Positions 1 through 6,088 of a stretch of 6,425 bases of DNA are shown here, piece by piece. Under the pieces are notes generated by a model. The model ran no database searches and was not told where the DNA came from. It saw only the letters and a program-made list of their open reading frames with translations. The position numbers and the translations under genes were made by a program. Source of the DNA: Bryobacterales bacterium (lineage in GTDB: Bacteria > Cyanobacteriota > Vampirovibrionia > Obscuribacterales > Obscuribacteraceae); the NCBI GenBank assembly GCA_903970295.1, contig CAJCHQ010001029.1, forward strand, positions 1 to 6,425, read 5' to 3'. Position 1 is the stretch's first letter, and the number at the start of each line of letters is the position of its first letter.

Positions 1-989
1 ATGCCGTTGTCGTGCCTGGTATTTCGGACCACTACATGGCTACAGGCTTCGGTATTTTCCCCACCAGTTGGAACCGCATCCACTCGCAGCAAGTTGTCGC
101 CCGTGTCGATACCGACTCAATCAAGCGCATGGAGAAACATCACGGACTGGTCTACCTCTCCCCAGCCGGTGATCCTGAATACGGTGAAGTGAAACCATTG
201 ATGGTCGACCTTCGTGGTATTGAAGAAATCGCTCGCTTGCACTTGTTGCACAACGTCTCATCGCGTACTCCCGGTCCAGACGAGGGCCCTTCTGGTGCTG
301 GCAGTCCCGAAGACATGCCGGGCGATGGCTCCGGTTTCATCCCTCAGCCAGGCGGTAGCGAACGCGGCAACGGCCTGCCGGCATTCGCCATGGGCAATGG
401 TGTGCCGACTGACCCGTATAGCAATCAATATGTAGACGCTTACGGCAACCCGATCACCTACGCGCCGCCGCCAGAGAGTGCAGCCCCTGCGACTCCGGGT
501 TATGCCTATGCCCCGCAAGCGTATGCACCACCTGGCTACCCCCAGCCCCAGGCGCCTGTGCCAAACGCCGGTCCGGTAAGCGCCGCCAACCGCATCTGTC
601 CAAGCTGCAACAAACCTGCCGGTAAAGGCAAATTCTGCATCGAATGCGGTAGTTTCATCGGTGTGGCAGCCGAAGCCCCCCGGGTCGAACTGGCTACCCA
701 AGCCGTGATCGCCAATACGCAATCCAGCTATGCAGAAGCGCAAGCGCCCGTTAATGCTCCCCCGTTTCCGAGTCTCGCCCGCCAGAATGCCATGCAAGCA
801 GCTGAGTCTGCTCCGTTAAACTATGCAGCCCCAGCCGCGGGCACAAATGATATGGCAACCACCAGTGGTGCGCCTGTGACGAATCAAAGACAGCCGGTGA
901 CAAGCTTCAACCTCGACCCTGCCAAGCTGGGCTTTGCTCAACCGCTGGCTCAGCCAAAAGCGCCCAAAAGTCCACGGGTTGAATTCTAA
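1..989 (+). CDS. Zinc-ribbon protein with Pro/Ala/Tyr-rich linker, 5'-truncated
   Basis: The reading frame is open from the left edge (first full codon at base 3), so this is the C-terminal part of a longer protein. The first in-frame start-like codon is a GTG at base 12, inside what reads as folded sequence and without a ribosome binding site. Counting from that GTG, residues 1-80 look globular and end in a short helix-like stretch (LRGIEEIARLHLL). Residues about 85-190 are low complexity, rich in Gly, Pro, Ala and Tyr, and probably disordered. Cysteines 196, 199, 209 and 212 form CX2CX9CX2C, a typical small zinc ribbon (CPSC, then CIEC followed by G). The tail to residue 325 is again Ala/Pro/Gln rich. 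I do not recognise the N-terminal part. Zinc ribbons joined to such linkers occur in many bacterial scaffold or regulatory proteins, so no function is assigned. A hairpin follows the stop. Confidence 0.8.
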   Translation, partial: AVVVPGISDHYMATGFGIFPTSWNRIHSQQVVARVDTDSIKRMEKHHGLVYLSPAGDPEYGEVKPLMVDLRGIEEIARLHLLHNVSSRTPGPDEGPSGAGSPEDMPGDGSGFIPQPGGSERGNGLPAFAMGNGVPTDPYSNQYVDAYGNPITYAPPPESAAPATPGYAYAPQAYAPPGYPQPQAPVPNAGPVSAANRICPSCNKPAGKGKFCIECGSFIGVAAEAPRVELATQAVIANTQSSYAEAQAPVNAPPFPSLARQNAMQAAESAPLNYAAPAAGTNDMATTSGAPVTNQRQPVTSFNLDPAKLGFAQPLAQPKAPKSPRVEF

Positions 990-1009
990 ACTGCTTTGCG
1001 CTCTCATCC

Positions 1010-1042
1010 AAGACGTTCTACGCCCTGCGCGGAGAACGTCTT
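1010..1042 (+). terminator. Candidate intrinsic terminator hairpin
   Basis: A perfect 10-bp inverted repeat (AAGACGTTCT at 1010-1019, AGAACGTCTT at 1033-1042) begins 20 nt after the stop of the zinc-ribbon gene. Past one A/G mismatch the stem can extend by three more pairs (CGC with GCG) around a five-base loop. Only three T residues follow (1041-1043), and two of them lie inside the stem, so the U-tract is poor. Position and stem strength favour termination or 3'-end protection of the upstream mRNA. Confidence 0.5.
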
Positions 1043-1102
1043 TCCATCCGAGCCCACGAGGCATCTACAGACAAATAAAATTCAAGGACGGCTGGTCGGT
1101 TC

Positions 1103-1135
1103 TTGTTACTTTATCGACGCGCATTAGTCTACAAT
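1103..1135 (+). promoter_or_regulatory. Weak candidate promoter for the four-gene unit
   Basis: TACAAT at 1130-1135 matches five of six bases of the sigma-70 -10 consensus. It would start transcription near 1142, about 28 nt before the first ATG of the next gene. The -35 is poor: TTGTTA at 1103-1108 is 21 nt upstream, and TTACTT at 1106-1111 has 18-nt spacing but a weak match. The region is AT-rich and lies between a terminator-like hairpin and the next gene, which is where a promoter is expected. Confidence 0.3.
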
Positions 1136-1169
1136 CTATTTACGGGGTAGTAATTCGGGCATAGCGATA

Positions 1170-2051
1170 ATGTCCAGCTCCCGTATGCCTAGAGGAAACC
1201 CAGGCGACACTATGACTGATAAAATCGGGAAAGTTAAAGCCAAGAAAAAGAGCTTGGTTTTGATGCAGCGAGACATCTGGGCGCTGGTGCAGCTCTACCT
1301 TCATAGAACCGTAAGCTCCAGTCAGCTAGCCAGATTGTGCTTCCCCGATATCAGTTATGAAACGGCGAGAAAGCGTCTCAGACGTTTGCAACAAGCTGGT
1401 TATACCGGCTCTTCATCGAGCGGGCGTATGGAAGGGCGGGGTCGTCCGGAGCTGATTTATTTTTTGACGACTGCCGGAGCCAAAGTGCTCGAGCAAAATC
1501 GCGGCATCTCCTGGGAGACGATTCCAACCGGGCCACCGCATACCTATCACAAAGAGCACTTCTTGCGTCTTGTCGATGTGCGACTGGCTATGGAAGATGC
1601 TGAACATCGTAAATTGATCGTCGATCTGGAATTCACGACCGGACGTGAATTCTGGAAAGAGTTGTCTGGCGATTTGACCAATCTGGAAGAGCAGACCGAC
1701 GCCACGATCGCCTTCAGCTATCCTACTCTGGAGCCTATCAAAGTGCTTCTGGAAATCGACACCGGTAATTTCAGACAGACCAAACATTGGGAGCCGAAGA
1801 TCAGAGCCTTTCTCAAAACCGGATATCCGATCTGGGTGGTCACAGGTAGTGCACCACGGATAGTGACATTGCGCAAATGGACACAACCATTGTTAGAAGA
1901 AGCCGGAGTCGGCCCTGGTAAATGCGTCTTCTGTGTCTATACGGATCTTGTCGAACGCGGCATTTTCGGTACGACCTGGCAGCGCACTGATGGGACGATC
2001 ACCGACCTGCGTCCGAAACTGTCGGAAGGATCGCGCATCCCGCCTGTCTAG
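1170..2051 (+). CDS. Replication-relaxation family protein (winged helix plus nuclease-like domain)
   Basis: The 293-residue protein resembles the replication-relaxation family, best known from plasmids and integrative elements of Gram-positive bacteria, where members are linked to DNA replication or relaxation. Residues about 32-109 read as a winged helix-turn-helix: RDIWALVQLYLHRTVS, then helices with SSSQLARLCF and ETARKRLRRLQQAGY, a Gly/Arg wing (GRMEGRGRPELIYFLT) and the helix TTAGAKVLEQ. The C-terminal half carries D177 (TDATI), E195 and D197 (LLEIDTG), K205 and K210, an arrangement like the family's PDA...LEvDrGT...K pattern and reminiscent of PD-(D/E)xK folds; catalysis is not shown. 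The start is uncertain: ATGs at 1170, 1185 and 1212 are in frame. None has a well-spaced strong ribosome binding site; AGAGGA at 1191-1196 is 15 nt before 1212. The domain is intact with any of them. A transcriptional regulator role is an alternative. mqnD follows 17 nt after the stop. Confidence 0.72.
   Translation: MSSSRMPRGNPGDTMTDKIGKVKAKKKSLVLMQRDIWALVQLYLHRTVSSSQLARLCFPDISYETARKRLRRLQQAGYTGSSSSGRMEGRGRPELIYFLTTAGAKVLEQNRGISWETIPTGPPHTYHKEHFLRLVDVRLAMEDAEHRKLIVDLEFTTGREFWKELSGDLTNLEEQTDATIAFSYPTLEPIKVLLEIDTGNFRQTKHWEPKIRAFLKTGYPIWVVTGSAPRIVTLRKWTQPLLEEAGVGPGKCVFCVYTDLVERGIFGTTWQRTDGTITDLRPKLSEGSRIPPV
1629..1652. repeat. 24-bp near-perfect palindrome inside the replication-relaxation gene
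   Basis: GAATTCACG (1629-1637) and its reverse complement CGTGAATTC (1644-1652) flank the six-base centre ACCGGA, whose inner CCGG is also symmetrical. Twenty-two of 24 positions obey dyad symmetry. It lies in coding sequence (LEFTTGREFW), so chance and codon constraint are possible. The length is typical of a dimeric protein-binding site or a stable hairpin. Confidence 0.6.
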
Positions 2052-2068
2052 AGGGTAAATAAAAAGAT

Positions 2069-2923
2069 ATGGTCGAACAAACAATGGTCAAAGAGATAGG
2101 CTTTGGGCACACACCTGATGCCGATGATGCTTTTATGTGGTTTGCCCTCTCGACCGAGAAGATCAAATCTCCGGGGCTGAAAATCAAGCACTCTCTGAAG
2201 AGTATTCAGCAGCTCAATCTCGACGCCAAAAATGGTTTGTTCGAAATCTCGGCCATATCTTTCGGCGCCTACCCAGATGTTGCCGATCGATACGATCTTC
2301 TGCCATGCGGTGGCTGTTTAGGTTTTGGTTATGGCCCCATGATTCTCGCCCGGAAAGAAATGTCGAAAGAAGAATTAAGAGAAACAACGGTAGCAATTCC
2401 TGGCCGCATGACGAGCGCATTTTTGACTATGCAATTATACGACTCGCAATTGAAAGTCGTGGAAATGCCGTTCGACAAAATCGTGCCGGCCGTGCAAAAC
2501 AATGAAGTGGGAGCTGGTCTGATTATTCATGAAGCGCAATTGACTTATGAAAAAATGGGCTTTGCCAAAATCGTCGATCTCGGTCAATGGTGGCTCGATC
2601 AAACCGGACTGCCACTACCTCTGGGCGGTAACATAGTGCGCAAAGATTTGCCCTCAGAGCAAGCGCGTACACTGGCTGGATTGATGCAAGATTCGATTCA
2701 ATACTCATTGGACCATCGTCATGAAGCCCTGCTTTTTGCTATGCAATGGGCTCGCGGCATTCCAGAAGATCAAGCTGACAAATTCATCGGCATGTATGTG
2801 AATGAATCAACGATAGATTATGGTGAGAGAGGCCGTCTGGCAATTACCACGCTTTACGACCGAGCTTATGCCCAGGGAATTCTGAAGGAGCGCATCAGTC
2901 CTCGTTTCATCGAAGCTGCCTAA
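2069..2923 (+). CDS. mqnD: 1,4-dihydroxy-6-naphthoate synthase (MqnD), futalosine menaquinone pathway
   Basis: This cytoplasmic enzyme cleaves cyclic dehypoxanthinylfutalosine to 1,4-dihydroxy-6-naphthoate, a precursor of menaquinone. The 284 residues fit the family length and its periplasmic-binding-protein-like fold. Visible signatures are the N-terminal GFGHTPDADDAF (10-22), SAISFGAYPDVADRY (61-75), GGCLGFGYGPMILAR (81-95), TTVAIPGRMTSAF (106-118), GAGLIIHEAQLTY (148-160) and DLGQWWLDQTGLPLPLGG (170-187). H154 in LIIHE matches the His proposed as catalytic base in Thermus MqnD. The combined HE and GLPLPLG motifs favour MqnD over the related MqnA. The start at 2069 is 17 nt after the preceding stop; GAGGG at 2051-2055 is rather far upstream. 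A second in-frame ATG at 2084 leaves all motifs intact and cannot be excluded. No other mqn gene is in the window. Confidence 0.95.
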   Translation: MVEQTMVKEIGFGHTPDADDAFMWFALSTEKIKSPGLKIKHSLKSIQQLNLDAKNGLFEISAISFGAYPDVADRYDLLPCGGCLGFGYGPMILARKEMSKEELRETTVAIPGRMTSAFLTMQLYDSQLKVVEMPFDKIVPAVQNNEVGAGLIIHEAQLTYEKMGFAKIVDLGQWWLDQTGLPLPLGGNIVRKDLPSEQARTLAGLMQDSIQYSLDHRHEALLFAMQWARGIPEDQADKFIGMYVNESTIDYGERGRLAITTLYDRAYAQGILKERISPRFIEAA

Positions 2924-2946
2924 AAATCTAAAGAGCTGGGTAGAAT

Positions 2947-2963
2947 GTCCTGGTAGCGAGGAC
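2947..2963 (+). promoter_or_regulatory. Ribosome binding site within a small hairpin
   Basis: GAGGA at 2958-2962 lies 9 nt before the ATG at 2972 and supports that start. AGGAC (2959-2963) pairs perfectly with GTCCT (2947-2951) across a 7-nt loop, so the ribosome binding site could be partly masked in the mRNA. The stem has only five pairs, and a regulatory effect is inference. Confidence 0.4.
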
Positions 2964-2971
2964 GAACCGGC

Positions 2972-3859
2972 ATGAGCGATGACCTTCCGGCCACTGGGAC
3001 GTATCACCTGAGAGGTGAGCTGTCGTTGCGCGAGCGCTTCCTCGAGAATCGAGCGGCGCTCACTGTCTATTGTTTGATCTTCGTGGTTTGTGCAGCCTTC
3101 GGTGTTTTAGCCGGGATGTTCGCGCCATTGCTTTTCTACACTTTCGGTTTCGGTTCGCTCAGTTGTATTTTCTTTCTTCTCGGCGGCATGGCCGTCGGTG
3201 CGGGCACTGTCACTGCCTTAAGCTTCGCCGGCCGCCTGAAAAACCGCGGCCGTCTCAAATTGATTGCGATTGAAGAACGCGTCGCCTCAGGCAAGAGCGA
3301 AGACATCTGGCAAGATTTGCATGACCTGATCGATGGCAATTTGAAACTGAAGCGTTTGCAAGTGGCAGATTTTTATAGCCGGCGTCTGTTCGAACTTTCG
3401 CAGGGGCAGACTAATTTGAGTGATGTCATGCTCAGTACCGAATGTTGGACAAACACGAAGGCTTATCAGAAATCGGCTAAATACTGGCTTTTCTGGCTCT
3501 TTCAGTCGCGAGGCACGCTTTGTCTTTCGGGCAGGGCTTTGCAATATACAAGCAAAAAAATATCCTTTGATTTGCCTCTGTCCGATGTCACTAAAATCAG
3601 TCTCGCTACGCATCCGCGCTGGCTGAAACCGATACCGCTCAATTACATCGTGGTCGATTGTCTGCTTGATGGCGAAGCCGGTCAAATCTATCTGACACCA
3701 AGTCTGACGCAAGCCGATAACATCTGGCAAGTGAACGCCATGATCAAAACCTGGTTCGCTTACATCGCGAGGGCCAAAAGCAATCAGATCGATAAGGTCA
3801 CTGGTGGCGAAACGAGCCAGTTAACAGATGGTTCTGTGCCGCATCAATTGAGTGCTTGA
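2972..3859 (+). CDS. Two-helix membrane protein with possible PH/GRAM-like C-terminal domain, unknown function
   Basis: I do not recognise this 295-residue protein. A short polar N-terminus (1-28) is followed by hydrophobic segments at about 29-50 and 58-85, the latter Gly-rich (LLGGMAVGAGTV), consistent with a helical hairpin in the inner membrane. A charged region (87-150) with amphipathic helices (EDIWQDLHDLIDGNLKLKRLQVADFYSRRLFEL) follows. Residues about 178-265 (SRGTLCLSGRALQY, then IPLNYIVVDCLL, ending in a helix with W252 and W261) have the strand-strand-helix look of bacterial PH/GRAM-like domains; this is inference from pattern. There is no signal peptide with a cleavage site. The start at 2972 has GAGGA 9 nt upstream. 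The gene follows mqnD by 48 nt, and its TGA overlaps the TTG start of the DUF4037 gene, so the two are probably co-translated. Confidence 0.75.
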   Translation: MSDDLPATGTYHLRGELSLRERFLENRAALTVYCLIFVVCAAFGVLAGMFAPLLFYTFGFGSLSCIFFLLGGMAVGAGTVTALSFAGRLKNRGRLKLIAIEERVASGKSEDIWQDLHDLIDGNLKLKRLQVADFYSRRLFELSQGQTNLSDVMLSTECWTNTKAYQKSAKYWLFWLFQSRGTLCLSGRALQYTSKKISFDLPLSDVTKISLATHPRWLKPIPLNYIVVDCLLDGEAGQIYLTPSLTQADNIWQVNAMIKTWFAYIARAKSNQIDKVTGGETSQLTDGSVPHQLSA

Positions 3860-4965
3860 ACTTGGGCGATGCAAAATTCATAAAGGGACTGGAACTCAGT
3901 CGGCGCTTTTTCCACGAGGCGATCGAGCCTTTACTGGCAACGCATTTCCCTGAGTGGGTGTATAGCGCTGCCCTGATTGGTGCAGGGTCGGAAATTTTGG
4001 GTTTCGATACGGAGATGTCTTGCGATCATGATTGGGGACCGCGGGCCATGATTTTTTTGCCCACCGCCGGTTTCGAACAAAATGCCCCCCGCCTGCATGC
4101 CCTTTTGGCCAAGAATCTGCCTCACCGTTTCAACGGCTATCCGACTACTTTTTCAGAGCCCACAGGCAGTGGTGCCCAAGGACTTGATTACGATAGTAAT
4201 GAATCTATTAATCACCGGGTTGAATCTTGGACGATCGAGGGCTTTGTTCTAAACCATCTCAATTTCGATTTGCACAACGAAATTTTGGCTTGCGATTGGT
4301 TCACCTTCCCCGAGCAATTGCTGGCTACGTTGACCGCAGGGGCTGTCTTTCATGACGACCTGGGTTTGCAGGCAGTGCGCGATCGCTTTGCTTATTATCC
4401 TAAAGACGTCTGGTTGTATTTGCTCGCGTCTGCCTGGGGGCGCATCGAACAAGAAGAGCACCTGATGGGTCGAGCCGGCAGTGTCGGCGATGAATTAGGG
4501 TCGGCTCTGATCGCCGCGAGATTGGTGCGTGACATCATGCGTCTATGTTTTCTCATGGAAAAGAAATATGCGCCCTATCCCAAGTGGTTCGGTAGTGCAT
4601 TCCTCAAATTGGACGCGGCAAGCCAATTGGCACCTTCGCTTCAACAAGTGCTCACCGCTCAGAGCTGGCAAGAGCGCGAAAGCCATTTCACGCCTGCTTA
4701 TGAATATCTCGCCAGGCGCCATCGCGCTTTGCAAATCACCGAGCCGTTGCCTGAAATAGTCAGTCCCTTTTTCGATCGCCCGTTTTTGGTAATCAGTAAG
4801 GGTGTCTATTCGGCGGCTATCCGGGCAAAAATTTCTGATCCGACTGTTGCCGCCATTGCCGCTCAACCTTTGATTGGCAAAGTCGATCAATTTAGCGACA
4901 GCACCGATCTACTGACAAACCCCAGTTGGCGCAAGGCTTTGCGCGCCATTTACCGAGAAGTTTGA
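3856..4965 (+). CDS. DUF4037 domain protein (nucleotidyltransferase-like)
   Basis: The 369-residue soluble protein matches the DUF4037 family. The N-terminal signature is GLELSRRFFHEAIEPLL (11-27), followed by YSAALIGAGSEILGFDTEMS (36-55) and the strongly conserved DHDWGPR (57-63). The GAGSE (42-46) followed by acidic/His residues (D57, H58, D59) resembles the GS...DxD pattern of nucleotidyltransferase folds; neither activity nor substrate is known to me. The helical DUF4037 region spans about 147-250 (CDWFTFPEQLLATLTAGAV; RFAYYPKDVWLYLLASAW; RDIMRLCFLMEKKYAPYPKW). The family motif begins at residue 11, and the only suitable upstream start is a TTG at 3856 that forms TTGA with the preceding stop, so translational coupling is likely. 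A second TTG at 3862 is also possible. There is no clear ribosome binding site. The 3' end overlaps the convergent ABC ATPase gene by 16 bp. Confidence 0.85.
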   Translation: MNLGDAKFIKGLELSRRFFHEAIEPLLATHFPEWVYSAALIGAGSEILGFDTEMSCDHDWGPRAMIFLPTAGFEQNAPRLHALLAKNLPHRFNGYPTTFSEPTGSGAQGLDYDSNESINHRVESWTIEGFVLNHLNFDLHNEILACDWFTFPEQLLATLTAGAVFHDDLGLQAVRDRFAYYPKDVWLYLLASAWGRIEQEEHLMGRAGSVGDELGSALIAARLVRDIMRLCFLMEKKYAPYPKWFGSAFLKLDAASQLAPSLQQVLTAQSWQERESHFTPAYEYLARRHRALQITEPLPEIVSPFFDRPFLVISKGVYSAAIRAKISDPTVAAIAAQPLIGKVDQFSDSTDLLTNPSWRKALRAIYREV

Positions 4966-6002
4966 GGCAAAAGTGTTTCGGCATAATGACAGGCCGAGAA
5001 GTGACCCGGTGTGATTTCACGCAGTGCCGGCACATCGATTCGACAGTTATCTTTGGCGATCGGGCAACGCGTGTGAAAACGGCAGCCTGGCGGAGGATTG
5101 GCCGGGCTGGGCAAATCACCTTGCGAAATAATGCGCGAGCTGCGATCGAAATGGGGATCGGGAATTGGCGCTGCCGAGATCAGAGCTTGAGTGTATGGAT
5201 GCAAAGGCGTGGCGTAAACATCGGGCGTCTGACCTAATTCGACGATCACGCCCAGATACATGACGGCGATACGATCGCTGATATAACGGACGACATCCAG
5301 ATTGTGGGCGATGAATAAATAAGTGAGATTGAATTCTTGTCTGAGATCGATCAGCAAGTTTAAAATCTGCGCCTGCACCGAGACGTCGAGGGCGGAAACC
5401 GGCTCGTCGGCGACAATCAAACGCGGTCTTAAAGCGAGGGCACGGGCAATACCGACACGTTGTCTTTGCCCCCCGGAAAATTCATGCGGATAGCGATTGG
5501 CCATTTCGGGCGCCAATCCGACCAATTTCAAAAGGCTCTGCACTTTTTCTTGCAGCTCAGCCCCTCTGGCGACGTTGTGCACTTCCAGAGGTTCGGCCAC
5601 GATTTGAGCGACAGTCATGCGTGGATCCAAACTGGCATATGGATTTTGAAAAACGATTTGCATCTCGCGCCGCAATTTTTTCAAAACATCTTTGGCGCAA
5701 TCGAGAACATTGGTGCCGGCAAACATGACTTTGCCGGATGTGGCAGGCAAAAGGCGCAGCATCACCCGACCCAATGTCGATTTGCCGCAACCAGACTCAC
5801 CGACCAGACCAAGCGTTTCGCCTTCGAATATTTGCAAATCGACTCCATCCAGAGCGCGAACGGCACCGACTTGTTTGTTGAAAAATCCTTTTCTGATCGG
5901 AAAATGCTTTTTCAGATTTTCGATTTCAACAAGCGTTTTCGCGCTGTCCAGATTAGCGCGCCTGGCTGATTCATTTTGTGCAGTTTGCGGTTGCCCAGTC
6001 AT
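4950..6002 (-). CDS. Oligopeptide/dipeptide ABC transporter ATP-binding protein (OppF/DppF type)
   Basis: This cytoplasmic ATPase subunit powers an Opp/Dpp-family importer of peptides, or sometimes nickel or sugars. With the ATG at 6002 it has 350 residues, normal for the family. Motifs: Walker A GESGCGKST (68-76), Q-loop Q119 (VFQNPYASLDPR), ABC signature FSGGQRQRVGIARA (175-188), Walker B LIVADE (195-200), D-loop SALD (203-206) and H-loop H233 (IAHNLDVV). The Opp/Dpp C-terminal extension begins with HPYT (268-271) and carries GCRFHTRCP (306-314). Its cysteines 307, 313, 320 and 338 are of the type reported to bind an iron-sulfur cluster in some homologues. LEIENLKKHFPIRKGF-like sequence with MQIVFQNPYASLDPRMTV favours OppF/DppF over OppD/DppD. 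An in-frame TTG at 6083 would add 27 atypical residues and lies in a hairpin, so 6002 is preferred. No paired ATPase, permease or binding protein is in the window; the substrate is unknown. Confidence 0.93.
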   Translation of the reverse strand: MTGQPQTAQNESARRANLDSAKTLVEIENLKKHFPIRKGFFNKQVGAVRALDGVDLQIFEGETLGLVGESGCGKSTLGRVMLRLLPATSGKVMFAGTNVLDCAKDVLKKLRREMQIVFQNPYASLDPRMTVAQIVAEPLEVHNVARGAELQEKVQSLLKLVGLAPEMANRYPHEFSGGQRQRVGIARALALRPRLIVADEPVSALDVSVQAQILNLLIDLRQEFNLTYLFIAHNLDVVRYISDRIAVMYLGVIVELGQTPDVYATPLHPYTQALISAAPIPDPHFDRSSRIISQGDLPSPANPPPGCRFHTRCPIAKDNCRIDVPALREITPGHFSACHYAETLLPQTSR

Positions 6003-6056
6003 CAGCTCGTTTGGTCGACATTGAAGAAGGAGACGTGAACTAAACGTATATAACGA

Positions 6057-6085
6057 AATTGCCGAGGACAGAGTCATCGGCAATT
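6057..6085 (-). terminator. Long hairpin between two minus-strand genes (terminator or 5'-leader structure)
   Basis: AATTGCCGA (6057-6065) and TCGGCAATT (6077-6085) form a perfect 9-bp stem. After one mismatch, GAC and GTC add three pairs around a three-base loop (6070-6072). Read on the minus strand it lies 26 nt after the stop of the right-hand gene and is followed by TTCGTTATAT, a modest U-rich run. It could terminate that gene. If the TATAAT box at 6089-6094 is a real promoter, it would instead cap the 5' end of the ABC ATPase mRNA. Confidence 0.45.
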
Positions 6086-6088
6086 CGA

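Noticed and set aside
258..797. 179-codon minus-strand open frame opposite the zinc-ribbon gene
   Set aside because: It is antisense to a frame with a clear CX2CX9CX2C ribbon. Its Arg/Thr-rich product has no motif, and it reads as a shadow of the Pro/Ala-rich coding sequence.
1158..1189. Inverted repeat GGCATA/TATGCC around the first ATG of the replication-relaxation gene
   Set aside because: Only six pairs with a 20-nt loop, which is expected by chance.
1413..1886. 157-codon minus-strand open frame opposite the replication-relaxation gene
   Set aside because: No motif and fully antisense to a frame with convincing wHTH and nuclease-like features.
4929..4944. GCGCAA/TTGCGC hairpin as a bidirectional terminator for the convergent genes
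   Set aside because: It is only six pairs, lies within the DUF4037 coding sequence and has no T-run on either strand. It is noted only as a candidate under the convergent-overlap finding.
5460..5969. 169-codon plus-strand open frame opposite the ABC ATPase gene
   Set aside because: It lies entirely antisense to the highly conserved Walker A to signature region of the ATPase, and its product has no recognisable domain.
6003..6083. N-terminal extension of the ABC ATPase from the TTG at 6083
   Set aside because: The added 27 residues are atypical for OppF, the TTG lies in a hairpin stem near a TATAAT box, and an ATG at 6002 gives the normal family length.
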